NCBI GenBank assembly: GCA_035713725.1
Contig: DASTMZ010000159.1
Coordinates: forward strand, 1 to 33,939
DNA: 33,939 bases
Origin: DASQPR01 sp035713725
GTDB taxonomy: Bacteria > Actinomycetota > Actinomycetes > Mycobacteriales > Micromonosporaceae
Direction of reading: 5' to 3'
A model generated the notes under the pieces. That model worked only from the letters and a program-made list of their open reading frames with translations. It did no database searches and had not been told where the DNA came from. How positions within the stretch are numbered: position 1 is the stretch's first letter; every line of letters begins with the position of its first letter. Position numbers and translations under genes: made by a program. Below are positions 1 to 8,891 of this stretch, piece by piece.

Positions 1-1
1 A

Positions 2-391
2 TGGCAAGCCGACCGGATATGGAGCGCACCTATACGGGGAACACTCGCCTATTGGATCGGTCTCGGCACTGGCCTAGGCATCAGCCTCGCTGCCGCCGCC
101 GCGTGGGCATTAGACGCGTACCGCCGTCCGCTCACGCGTACGAGGCGGTGGCAGTGGTGGCAGTGGACAACGGCGCTCGTCTGGCTAGGCGCCATGACAG
201 TAACGACTCCAATGTCGAGGTACGGCGGCCGTGCACCGGGGCTGCCGGCGACCAACGGGTTCGTCGTTGCCGCGTTGACGTACTCGATGACCGCATTCAT
301 CGGTTCCGGCATCGCACTCAGTGGAGTTTGGCTGCGCCGGAATCGCGAAAAGGACCCGGAAGCCCAGACTGTGCACCCGCCGGCAGCCTGA
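2..391 (+). CDS. C-terminal part of an unidentified membrane protein (runs in from left edge)
   Basis: The frame is open from the first bases and ends at a TGA at 389-391, giving about 129 residues of a protein that begins outside the window. Three hydrophobic stretches are visible: a Gly/Ala-rich helix starting LAYWIGLGTGLGISLAAAAA, a short one around ALVWLGAMTV, and a third from FVVAALTYSMTAFIGSG onward. A basic loop rich in Arg and Trp lies between the first two, and the tail is short and polar. This pattern fits an integral membrane protein. I cannot assign a family. An internal ATG at 194 would give only 65 residues, but the upstream coding quality argues for the longer partial gene. It converges on the EAL gene with 18 bases between the stops. 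Confidence 0.6.
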   Translation, partial: WQADRIWSAPIRGTLAYWIGLGTGLGISLAAAAAWALDAYRRPLTRTRRWQWWQWTTALVWLGAMTVTTPMSRYGGRAPGLPATNGFVVAALTYSMTAFIGSGIALSGVWLRRNREKDPEAQTVHPPAA

Positions 392-409
392 GCCGCTCTT
401 TTGCGCCGC

Positions 410-2428
410 CTATCGCCGGCGTGACCAAGCCGAGCCGACGCGAGCCTGCCGCCGCAATTCGTCCGGCGGCATGGGGGCGCCGAAGTGCCAGCCCTGGCCG
501 ATGATGCCCGGCAGCGTGGCCAGTTCGTTCGCCGTGCGTTCGTCTTCGACGCCTTCGGCCACCACGGTCACGCCCAACGCGCGAGCCATGTCGTGCACGC
601 CGGTGATGATCGCCCGGTCAGCCGGATTGTCAAGGATGCCGCCGATGTAGGCCTGATCGACCTTCACTTGCGTCAGCGGGAGCTGGCGCAACTGTTGCAA
701 AGACGCGTGCCCGGTGCCGAAGTCGTCCAGGGAAAGGCCGACTCCGAGCTGGCTGAGCTCTTCGGCAACCCGTCCGACCCGAGGCTCGTCGGTGATCAGC
801 ATGCGTTCGGTGATCTCGATGGTGAGCTGTCGCGACGATATGTTCTGGTCGGCCATCAGGGTGGCGAGTTCCGCCACGAACGCAGGATGGTGCAGATCCT
901 GGACGCTGATGTTGACGGCCACCCGCAGTGGTTGGCCCTCCTCGTTCCATCGGCGCATCTGAGTCGCGACGTCGCGCAGCACATGTCTGGTCAGCAGGTG
1001 CATGACGTCGGTCGGTTCGACTGCGTCGATCAGCTCGTCGGTCGGCACCGGACCCCACTGCGGATGCCGCCACCGAACCAGGGCCTCCGCGCCGATCAGC
1101 CGACGCGAATCAAGATCAATCTGTGGCTGGTACAGCATCGTGAGCTCGTGCCAGCGCTGCGGCTGCTGCAGCACGCTATTGAGCTCCCGCACGAGCGCGA
1201 GCCTGCGTTCGGTGAACGTGGTCGCCTCGTGCGCGTAGATTTTCGCAGGCCGCCCGGTGCGGCGCGCCTCCGTCCTGGCCAGCTCGGCCTTGGTCAACAG
1301 AGACGCTATGTCGGTGCCGTGCATCGGCGACAGGGCCACACCCGCGACCGGGTCGACGGAGAACGGGATGCCGTCTACGGCCAGCGCGGGCGTTAGCACA
1401 CCGATCACGGCCTCTGCCCTTGTCTCGGCCTCCTGCTCGGTCAAGCCCGGAATGAGAATCACGATCGCGTCGCTGGACACGCGAGCCACCAGGTCTTTGC
1501 CGTACGCGTCGACGAGGCGGCGGGAGACCGCCGCGATGACCCCTTCGTACATGTCGCGGCCGAGCGTACGGGAGATGGTCAGCACCGGCTCGACGTCGAT
1601 CAACACGATCCCGAACGGTCGTGGCCCGTGCTGCCAGATGGTCTCGTCGTCGGTAATGCTCTGCACACCGCCGGTCAGGCCCTGGCGGGTGAGAAGGCCG
1701 GTGACCGGGTCACGGCTAAGGAGCTGCTCGCGTCGGAGTTGTTCTCGGAAGATCTGGTTGATCGCCACCACCGGTGCCGCGACGAGCAGCTTCCACGCGC
1801 CGTCGATCGTGGTAAGCAATGGCGACACGACGAGCACCGCCGCGGCCGTGGTCAACAGATCCAGCCGAATCTCCGAGACCGTCTGGGACAGCCCTCGCGC
1901 CGTGGCGGTCATCCGAACCAGCGCCAGCAGCCCGTAGCTGACCGTCAGCCAGACCACGCTGAGCAGCACAAACTTGACCAGGTCCGGACCGGTCAGCTCC
2001 TCGCCTGGCACGGTGATCCGGTGCTTAACGAAGGCGCTCACGACCAGCTGGGCGACCGCGGTGGCACACACCAGCCGCGCGATCATGTAGAGCCCGGCAG
2101 TCCTGCGGTAGTGCTGCCCGATCATGGTCACGGCCCCGGCGGCGGCCTGCACCACGACGGCCGGCGCAACGTCCCACAAGACGAAGATCGCGAATGTGAA
2201 ACACACGGACAGCGTCGATCGCGGACGAGGATCTTCGGTGCGGGACAGGCCGAACAGCGGAACATCCACCACAAGCGCGGCCACCACCAGGGCCCAGAAA
2301 CCACTACGGGCTCGGCCCGTTGCAAACCGGATCGCGTCCGGCAACGCCAACACCACGATTGCGGCAGCGACCGCAATCACGCACCAGATCAGGACACTTC
2401 GCAGCCGCGGCCTACGCTCCGCCGACAC
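410..2428 (-). CDS. Membrane GGDEF/EAL protein with degenerate GGDEF site, probable c-di-GMP phosphodiesterase
   Basis: This 672-residue protein has several N-terminal membrane helices (residues about 11-225), a GGDEF-fold domain (about 238-395, entered by DPVTGLLTR) and an EAL domain (about 415-660). The GGDEF signature is replaced by VSSDA at 317-321, so diguanylate cyclase activity is unlikely. The EAL domain keeps E448-A-L, N506, E538/E541, D568-D569-F-G-T-G, K589-V-D591, E625-G-V and Q645-G, the set expected of an active c-di-GMP phosphodiesterase. The inference is a membrane-tethered enzyme that linearises c-di-GMP, with the pseudo-GGDEF domain perhaps binding GTP as a regulator. The start is GTG at 2428; a TGA stop lies two codons upstream in frame. 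An ATG overlapping it is out of frame. No clear ribosome site is visible. Confidence 0.92.
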   Translation of the reverse strand: MSAERRPRLRSVLIWCVIAVAAAIVVLALPDAIRFATGRARSGFWALVVAALVVDVPLFGLSRTEDPRPRSTLSVCFTFAIFVLWDVAPAVVVQAAAGAVTMIGQHYRRTAGLYMIARLVCATAVAQLVVSAFVKHRITVPGEELTGPDLVKFVLLSVVWLTVSYGLLALVRMTATARGLSQTVSEIRLDLLTTAAAVLVVSPLLTTIDGAWKLLVAAPVVAINQIFREQLRREQLLSRDPVTGLLTRQGLTGGVQSITDDETIWQHGPRPFGIVLIDVEPVLTISRTLGRDMYEGVIAAVSRRLVDAYGKDLVARVSSDAIVILIPGLTEQEAETRAEAVIGVLTPALAVDGIPFSVDPVAGVALSPMHGTDIASLLTKAELARTEARRTGRPAKIYAHEATTFTERRLALVRELNSVLQQPQRWHELTMLYQPQIDLDSRRLIGAEALVRWRHPQWGPVPTDELIDAVEPTDVMHLLTRHVLRDVATQMRRWNEEGQPLRVAVNISVQDLHHPAFVAELATLMADQNISSRQLTIEITERMLITDEPRVGRVAEELSQLGVGLSLDDFGTGHASLQQLRQLPLTQVKVDQAYIGGILDNPADRAIITGVHDMARALGVTVVAEGVEDERTANELATLPGIIGQGWHFGAPMPPDELRRQARVGSAWSRRR

Positions 2429-2573
2429 ATTTCATGCTAGCTAGCGGGACGGCCTAGCTTGCTATGGTTTGGTGGCTTCGTCCCCTCAGGGTCTTGCCAG
2501 CCGGGCCCCATGTGTCCGGCCCGGTTACGTGGCCCGATGGTGCCGGTCGAACCGAGGTAGTCCCTGGCGCGGC

Positions 2574-2771
2574 TTACAAGTCCCTTTGTTCGATGACCAG
2601 CGTCACACTGCCGTCGTCCCCATCGACCCAGTTGACTACGACGCCGTCCGCGATGACGTCGCCAGCAAGGACCTGCTTGTACGAAGCGCCAATCACCTGG
2701 TCCCGCGAATACCGCTGAGCGAGGCGGGCGCTCAGACCTACCTTGTGCCGCACTGACTCTTTGTCGGTCAT
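2574..2771 (-). CDS. Small hypothetical protein (65 aa)
   Basis: This short frame starts with ATG at 2771 and has a strong ribosome site (GAGGTGAG) five bases upstream, which is the main reason to accept it. The product has a basic, Arg/Gln-rich N-terminal half and a C-terminal half of alternating hydrophobic and acidic residues that looks like a small beta hairpin (VIADGVVVNWVDGDDGSVTLVIEQ). There is no signal peptide or membrane segment. It lies upstream of the EAL gene on the same strand, with about 145 bases between. I do not recognise the family. Divergent promoters for it and for the LuxR-type regulator would lie in the roughly 290 bases to its right. Confidence 0.6.
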   Translation of the reverse strand: MTDKESVRHKVGLSARLAQRYSRDQVIGASYKQVLAGDVIADGVVVNWVDGDDGSVTLVIEQRDL

Positions 2772-3063
2772 CTCTCACCTCTGTGTCTCGGTCCGCGCAC
2801 TGACACGGGCCGATATAGACGACAACGCATAGACGCAGTCTCGGTCCACGTACGGAACTCAACAATGCGGAAGTCCCCCCGGAAGACCCTGACCGGGCGC
2901 GCCGACCGACGCGGGTTTCCCCTTACGGGCACGAGTCGCGGGCCTCGTCGTACCCGCGTAGTGCCCGATCGGGCGCCATGGTGCCGACTTCGCATCTGCA
3001 GGCGTCGACATGACGACTCGCGGCTTGACCGCATCGCAGACCGCTGTTGTGCTGGTTGGCACG

Positions 3064-5652
3064 ATGAAGCTCCTCGAGCGCGCGCCGCAGATCGCTGACC
3101 TGCGCGACGCGTTAGTTCAGGCCGGGCAGGGCCACGGCCGCATCGTGCTGCTCTCCGGCGAGGCTGGCGTCGGGAAAACCAGTCTGCTGCGGGAATTCAC
3201 CGAAGCGGTCGCCGCGCGAGCCCGCGTGTTCGAGGGAAGCTGCGACGAACTCCGCACGCCGCGGACGCTCGGGCCGTTCCGCGACATGGCGCGCGACTAC
3301 GGCGGCGGTCTCGGCAACGCGGGCATCGACGACCGCGATGCGTTCATCGACGCGCTGGTCTCGGAGATGAGCTTCGCGCAGCGGCCCGCCGTGGTCGTTA
3401 TCGAGGACGCACACTGGGCCGACCACGCGTCGCTCGACATCGTACGGCTACTCGCCCGACGGGTGCCGGACCTGCCCGCGTTGCTCGTTGTCAGTTATCG
3501 CGACGACGAGTTGTCCGACGAGCATCCGCTGCGACGGGTCGTCGGGGCGATGACCGGCCCAACCGTCCTTCGGCTCCGCCTGCACGGGTTGTCGGACGGC
3601 GCGGTCGGCGAACTTGCCATCGCTGCCGGCCTCGATCCGGCGCAGGTGATCGCGGCCGTCGGCGGCAACCCGTTCTATCTAAGCGAAGTGCTGGCCGAGC
3701 CGGGCGCCGTCGTACCAGCCTCGGTCCGCGACGCGGTATTGGCACGAGTCGCGTCCCTACCGCCGGGGTGTCGCGCCGCCTTGGAGCAGATCGCGGTCGT
3801 ACCCAGCGAGATCGAATCGTGGCTCGCGCGTGCCGTCCTGGACGACGCGGCCGTGCTGGACCACGCGGAACGACGTGGGATCGTCACGTTCGCCCATCGC
3901 GGGCTGCGGTTCCGGCATGACATCGCGCGCCGAGTGATCGAAATGTCGATGTCGAGCTCTCGACGTGCCGACGGCCACCGTCGGGTCTTGCGCGCCCTGG
4001 TAACCGCCGGCGCCGAATCCTCGCGCCTCGTTCACCACGCGCTCGGCGCTGGAGATGACGAGGCGCTCGCCACCTACGCGATGGCCGCCGCCGCCGACGC
4101 GGCTGCAGCGAACAGTCACTCGGAGGCGGTCGCCTTCGCACGATTGGCGCTGCAGCACGGCAATCGCCTCGGCGGTGTCGAGTCGGCACGTCTTCATGGG
4201 TACGCGGCGGTGGCGCTGCACGCGCTGAACCGGTTCAGTGAGGCGGCCGATCACGCCGACCTCGCGGTCAATGGGTGGGATGCCGCAGGATCCGCGCCGG
4301 CCGCGTTGGGCGAGGCGCTGCTCATCTCGGCCCGGTTGAGCATCGTCCTCGGCCGACCTACCCAGGCTCGGGCCAAGGCGGTGCGCGCCGTGGAGATCCT
4401 GCGGCCGACCGGACCGAGCCGGGCGCTCGCGTTCGCCTACAGCTCGGTCGCCGGCCAGGAGACGATGCTGGGCCGCTTTGCGGAAGCCGGTCCGTGGTGC
4501 GACTTGGCGGTGGCAGTCGCCCGCGAGACCGACAGTCAGGACGTGCTGGCCTACGCGCTATGTTTCCGCGGGCATTCGCGCATGTCTCTGGGCGACGAAT
4601 CCGGAGAGGCCGACGCGCGGGAAGCAATCGCGATCGCGCAGCGCATCGATCACGGCGACTACCTCACTGTCGCCGCGTACAACCTGGCCATCGCCTTCAT
4701 CCGATCTGGTCGCGTGCCGGAGGCAAAGGACTGCCTCGACATCGCCGAACACGCGGCCGCCGAGCACCGGCTCGAGCAAGCGAGATATCGCACCGAAGCG
4801 CAGCAGTGTCACGTGCTGATCCTGCAAGGGTCGTGGGACGTTGCGGAGCGTCGCCTTCGGAATCTCGTCGAATCCGCGGCGGACGCTGGCGCCAACGCGG
4901 TCAACCCACTCGCGTTCCTGGGTCGGATCCTGGCGCGTCGCGGTGATCCGGCCGCAGGCGAATTGATCCAGCGCGCCTGGGAACTCGCCGCCGCGTCCGG
5001 TCAGGATGAAAAGACCGCGGCCGCGGCGGGGGCACGCGTCGAGTGGCTGTGGCTGACCGGAGACCTCGCCGGCGTACGAACGGTCGGTGCCGAGGTGCTC
5101 GAGTTCGCGATTGCGATGCATCACTCGTACCTTCGTGCCGAGATCCTCCGCTACCTTCGGCGCGCGGGGGTCGCGGTCGAGCCGTTCCCCGCCTGCCTAC
5201 CCTCGTACGCCGCCGGAATCCGCGGTGACTCGACGGCCGCCGCAGGTCTGTGGGAGGCGGCCGGCAATCCGTACGAGCAAGCCTTGGAGCTGAGCGAGTC
5301 GCCGGATGTCGCGGTGGTGGTCCGCGCGCTCGGCATCCTCGACCGCTTGGGCGCCACGGCGACATCCGCCGCTGTCCGCCGCCGGCTGCGCCGCGACGGT
5401 GTCCGCAGCATCCCCCGAGGTCCTCGACCGGCGACCAGACGCAACCCGGGCAGCCTGACCGATCGCCAGCTCGAGATCCTCGCGCTAGTCGACAAGGGAT
5501 GCACGAACAGCGAGATCGCCGATCGTCTGTTCCTGTCGAGGCGCACCGTCGACAACCATGTCGCTGCGCTGCTGCGTCGGTTGGGCGTCGGCTCGCGCAC
5601 CGCGGCGCTCGCCGCGGCCACCTCCGCCGGATTGCTGCATCGCGAACCCTGA
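3064..5652 (+). CDS. LuxR-family transcriptional regulator with N-terminal AAA ATPase domain (LAL type)
   Basis: The 862-residue product has the three-part layout of large ATP-binding LuxR regulators. First comes a P-loop ATPase with Walker A GEAGVGKT (residues 32-39) and Walker B VVVIED (about 110-115). The middle is a long Ala/Leu-rich helical region resembling TPR-like repeats. The C-terminal LuxR helix-turn-helix starts near residue 798 (LTDRQLEILALVDKG, then NSEIADRLFLSRRTVDNHV). Such proteins bind ATP and an effector and activate nearby or distant operons. An in-frame ATG at 3010 would add 18 residues; 3064 (MKLLERAPQ) is chosen because the family usually begins with this segment just before the P-loop domain. 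Neither start has a good ribosome site. The ABC operon begins 158 bases downstream on the same strand, so it is a candidate target, which is inference only. Confidence 0.88.
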   Translation: MKLLERAPQIADLRDALVQAGQGHGRIVLLSGEAGVGKTSLLREFTEAVAARARVFEGSCDELRTPRTLGPFRDMARDYGGGLGNAGIDDRDAFIDALVSEMSFAQRPAVVVIEDAHWADHASLDIVRLLARRVPDLPALLVVSYRDDELSDEHPLRRVVGAMTGPTVLRLRLHGLSDGAVGELAIAAGLDPAQVIAAVGGNPFYLSEVLAEPGAVVPASVRDAVLARVASLPPGCRAALEQIAVVPSEIESWLARAVLDDAAVLDHAERRGIVTFAHRGLRFRHDIARRVIEMSMSSSRRADGHRRVLRALVTAGAESSRLVHHALGAGDDEALATYAMAAAADAAAANSHSEAVAFARLALQHGNRLGGVESARLHGYAAVALHALNRFSEAADHADLAVNGWDAAGSAPAALGEALLISARLSIVLGRPTQARAKAVRAVEILRPTGPSRALAFAYSSVAGQETMLGRFAEAGPWCDLAVAVARETDSQDVLAYALCFRGHSRMSLGDESGEADAREAIAIAQRIDHGDYLTVAAYNLAIAFIRSGRVPEAKDCLDIAEHAAAEHRLEQARYRTEAQQCHVLILQGSWDVAERRLRNLVESAADAGANAVNPLAFLGRILARRGDPAAGELIQRAWELAAASGQDEKTAAAAGARVEWLWLTGDLAGVRTVGAEVLEFAIAMHHSYLRAEILRYLRRAGVAVEPFPACLPSYAAGIRGDSTAAAGLWEAAGNPYEQALELSESPDVAVVVRALGILDRLGATATSAAVRRRLRRDGVRSIPRGPRPATRRNPGSLTDRQLEILALVDKGCTNSEIADRLFLSRRTVDNHVAALLRRLGVGSRTAALAAATSAGLLHREP

Positions 5653-5810
5653 GCACGCACGCGGCGCGTCAAAGCGACGGACTGGAATCCCGCGGGCGAC
5701 AGGCATGAGCGGCCGCGACACTCCGTGGGAACCGGGTCGACCGCTCGCGACCTAAGACGTTACGTTCGTGCGGCAGCAAGGGCTGACAATCGCGACCGGA
5801 AGCTGAGGAC

Positions 5811-8800
5811 ATGGTTGGTCTGGTGTTCAGTGCACTGCGCGAGCGCCGGTCGCAAGCCGTCAGCATCTTCATCCTCACGATCCTGACAGCCCTCGGCGGC
5901 TGTGCGGCTCCATGGTTCTCCGCGTGGGCCCATGAGGCGGTCGCCGCCGCTGACATCTCCGCCGCCCCGGTGACGCAGCGCCTCGTGACGGTCACGGGCC
6001 AGGCCCGCAACCCGACCGTCGCGTCCGCCCCGATGACTCAGCTCCACCAGCTCGTCGGGTCCGCCCTGCCGTTGGGCAGCGATGTCGTCGTGGCGATGAA
6101 CCTTCTCACGCAGGTCAACGCGGCTAAGCCTCAGACCGGAGCTACGGAGAATTCGACGCTCGTGACGCTGGGCTCGCGTGAGAACGTGTGCGCACATCTG
6201 ACCATCGACGGTGCCTGCCCGACCGCCTCTGAACAGGTCGTCATCGGACGGCGCATCGCGTTGGCCATGGGGGTCGGCGTCGGCGACCGGATCACGTTCA
6301 CATCACCGCAGTTCCCGCGACCGGTACTCCTGACGGTGAGCGGTCTCTACGAGATCGCGGACCCGCTCGACCCCTACTGGGCACGCGCCGCGTCCAGTGA
6401 CGACGCCTTCGTCCAGCCACTCGACCAAGTGGCGTTCGTCACCGAGCAGGCCGTACTGGTCAACGAACCGCGGCAGGTCGACCTGCTGTATCAGTTGGTT
6501 CTGGGTCCGTCAGCGTTCCACGACGGCGGCACACCGCTGCTACACCAGCTTGCCGATGCGCAGAACAGGTTGCAGCCGGCGGGCCTCGCGGTCAACGCGA
6601 CCGCGAACATCGTGGTCGACCAGATCCGCGGCGACCAGTCTCTGGTCACGACCGGGGTTGATCTGGCCACCGTCCAGCTCGTCCTGCTCGGCTGGTTCGC
6701 GCTGTACCTGGCCGTGCGTTACACCTCAGATCCGCGCCGGCGCGACATCGGCTTGTTGAAGTTGCGCGGCACGGCACGCTGGCGGATCTGGGCCATCATC
6801 GCGATGCAGAGCGCCATCCCGATGATCGCCGGCGCGGTGGTCGGTCTCGGGCTGGGTCGTGCGGCCTCGATCGCCCTCGCCGGCTCCGCCGCCGACCCGG
6901 GTGGCGTACGCGCGCTGGTCACCTCACTGGTGGTCGCCGGCGCATTCGGCCTCGGCGCGCTGCTGGTGTGCGTATCGGCAGAGGCGCGCGCGCTGAATAC
7001 ATCGATACTGACGCTGATCCGTCGAGCGCCGAACCGGCGCACCGGCTGGCGGACCGAGCTTGGCGACCTGCTGGTCGTTGTGGTGGCGGTTGCCGGGGTG
7101 TACCAGGGGTACGCCGACCTTCACGCCGGCGGGAGGCCATCGGCGTTCGCACTGCTCGCACCCGGACTGGTCGGCCTAGCCGTGGCAGTGCTCGCCGCCC
7201 GCGCACTGCCTTTCGCGACGGCCCGCGGCGGGCAGGCGGCGTTGCGAGCCGGCCGGGCCGGGCTCGCGCTGATCGCTCTACATGTCGCCCGCCGCACCGG
7301 CACCCAGCGTGTCTTCGTCGTCATCGCCGTCGCTGTCTCGGTGCTGTCGACAACGCTGTTCTTTTGGCAGAGCGCGGACGATGCATGGAGTCGGCGGGCT
7401 CTCGCCGAACTCGGCGCGGCGCGAGTGCTCACCGTACGAGCGCAGAACAGTACGGTCCTGCTGGCCGACGTACGCTCCGCCGACCCGACCGGCCGGTACG
7501 CGATGGCGGTGGCCCGCGGCAACGCAGCGACCACCAACGAGCGGGTGCTCGCGATCGACACCACCCGGCTGGCCGCGGTCGCTGACCTGTCGCCCGAGCT
7601 CGGACTTCCCGCCGCAGCCAAGCTGGCCCGATTGCTGCGCCCAACGGCACCCGTTTCGGCGGTGTTGACCGACGGCGCGGTCACGATCGAAGCCACCGGG
7701 TCGACACAGGACCCTGGCGCCACCATCGTGATGGACCTCGTCGATTCGACCGGCGGGTGGCGGTCTGTCACCTTCGGTCCGCTGACCGCCGACGCCCCCG
7801 GCGCCGCGGCCACCATCGCCGGCCACCCACCCGCGGTTGCCGACTATCCGGCCACCGTCACCGGCTGCGCGGCCGGCTGCCGCCTGGCCGCGTTCGAGCT
7901 GGGGTCCGACCGCCAGGGCGTCGCGGTGACATTGTCCGGCCTGACCCAAGCCGGCCGGACAGTCATATCTACGGCCGAGTTCGGCGACATCGCCCACTGG
8001 CGTCCGCCGACTGGGCCCAGCCTGATCGGTCCCGACATCAGTGCCGGCAGCGATGGACTGACCGTGTCCGCCTACCGCGGCGAGGTCGGAACCGACCGTG
8101 TGGACCCGCACGTCTACCTGGCGGCCGTGCCGACTCCGATGCCCGTTGTGCTGGTCGGCGACCTGACCGACTCCACATCCCGTCCGGGCGACGCCCGGCT
8201 TGTGGCGCTCGGCACCGAGCCGGTGGCCTACTCAGTGGTCGCCACGGGCCGACTCTTGCCGCGGCTGGAGACCGCCGGTGCGCTGATGGATCTTCAGTAC
8301 GCCGAGCTCAGCAACAGCGGACCGAGCGAGTCGGTGGGCCTCGAGGTCTGGCTCACGGCCGACGCGCCATCGTCGATTGTCGACGCGTTGCGCCGCGACG
8401 GCATCGAAGTAGTCGCGGACGACAGCACTGCCGCGTACGTGGGGCGCCTTCGCGCACAAGGCCCCGGAGCTGCCCTGCGGTTCGAGATCTTCGCCGCGAT
8501 AGTCCTGCTCGTCGTTGCCGCCGCGACGGTCGCCGTATCGGCCGCGGTGGAACGCCGACCCCGCGCCGAGGAGCTGGCCGCGCTGCGAGCCCAGGGCCTG
8601 ACCGAACGGACCGTACGCCGGGTCGTCTACGGCGGAACGGGCGTGCTCGCTGTCGCCGCGGTCGCCGTCGGTCTGCTCGCGGCCCTGGTCGCACAGGCCG
8701 TCGTGGCGACGTCACTACCGGTCTTCTCCGACTCGTGGAGTCTGCTACCGGTACGGGGCGGGCCGTGGGCCAGTCAGCTGATCCTTGCCCTCGCCGCGTC

Positions 8801-8891
8801 CCTCGTGGTGCTCGCCGCAGCCGCGTGGCCGGGTGCCGCCCGCACGGTGCGATCGACTCTGGCCCCGGCCCGGACCGGGGGTGAAGTGTGA
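5811..8891 (+). CDS. FtsX/MacB-type ABC transporter permease 1
   Basis: This 1026-residue membrane protein has one N-terminal helix (about 15-35), a large extracytoplasmic domain, a first FtsX-type helix block (about 285-395) followed by a central hydrophobic block (about 415-520), a second extracytoplasmic domain, and a C-terminal FtsX block (about 890-1010). The cytoplasmic elbow of the first block contains RDIGLLKLRG and that of the second EELAALRAQG, both typical of FtsX-like permeases next to the ATPase contact. The second outer domain carries a Cys pair in the pattern GCAAGCRL near residue 685, matched in the next gene. Its stop overlaps the next start by four bases (GTGA), so the two are translationally coupled. 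MacB-type systems do not import solutes but move or extract substrates at the membrane. The substrate here is unknown. Confidence 0.87.
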   Translation: MVGLVFSALRERRSQAVSIFILTILTALGGCAAPWFSAWAHEAVAAADISAAPVTQRLVTVTGQARNPTVASAPMTQLHQLVGSALPLGSDVVVAMNLLTQVNAAKPQTGATENSTLVTLGSRENVCAHLTIDGACPTASEQVVIGRRIALAMGVGVGDRITFTSPQFPRPVLLTVSGLYEIADPLDPYWARAASSDDAFVQPLDQVAFVTEQAVLVNEPRQVDLLYQLVLGPSAFHDGGTPLLHQLADAQNRLQPAGLAVNATANIVVDQIRGDQSLVTTGVDLATVQLVLLGWFALYLAVRYTSDPRRRDIGLLKLRGTARWRIWAIIAMQSAIPMIAGAVVGLGLGRAASIALAGSAADPGGVRALVTSLVVAGAFGLGALLVCVSAEARALNTSILTLIRRAPNRRTGWRTELGDLLVVVVAVAGVYQGYADLHAGGRPSAFALLAPGLVGLAVAVLAARALPFATARGGQAALRAGRAGLALIALHVARRTGTQRVFVVIAVAVSVLSTTLFFWQSADDAWSRRALAELGAARVLTVRAQNSTVLLADVRSADPTGRYAMAVARGNAATTNERVLAIDTTRLAAVADLSPELGLPAAAKLARLLRPTAPVSAVLTDGAVTIEATGSTQDPGATIVMDLVDSTGGWRSVTFGPLTADAPGAAATIAGHPPAVADYPATVTGCAAGCRLAAFELGSDRQGVAVTLSGLTQAGRTVISTAEFGDIAHWRPPTGPSLIGPDISAGSDGLTVSAYRGEVGTDRVDPHVYLAAVPTPMPVVLVGDLTDSTSRPGDARLVALGTEPVAYSVVATGRLLPRLETAGALMDLQYAELSNSGPSESVGLEVWLTADAPSSIVDALRRDGIEVVADDSTAAYVGRLRAQGPGAALRFEIFAAIVLLVVAAATVAVSAAVERRPRAEELAALRAQGLTERTVRRVVYGGTGVLAVAAVAVGLLAALVAQAVVATSLPVFSDSWSLLPVRGGPWASQLILALAASLVVLAAAAWPGAARTVRSTLAPARTGGEV

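Noticed and set aside
485..1396. Long open frame on the + strand over the EAL domain
   Set aside because: It is antisense to a gene with all EAL motifs. High GC leaves long unused frames open, and the translation is Arg/His/Gln-rich with no fold pattern.
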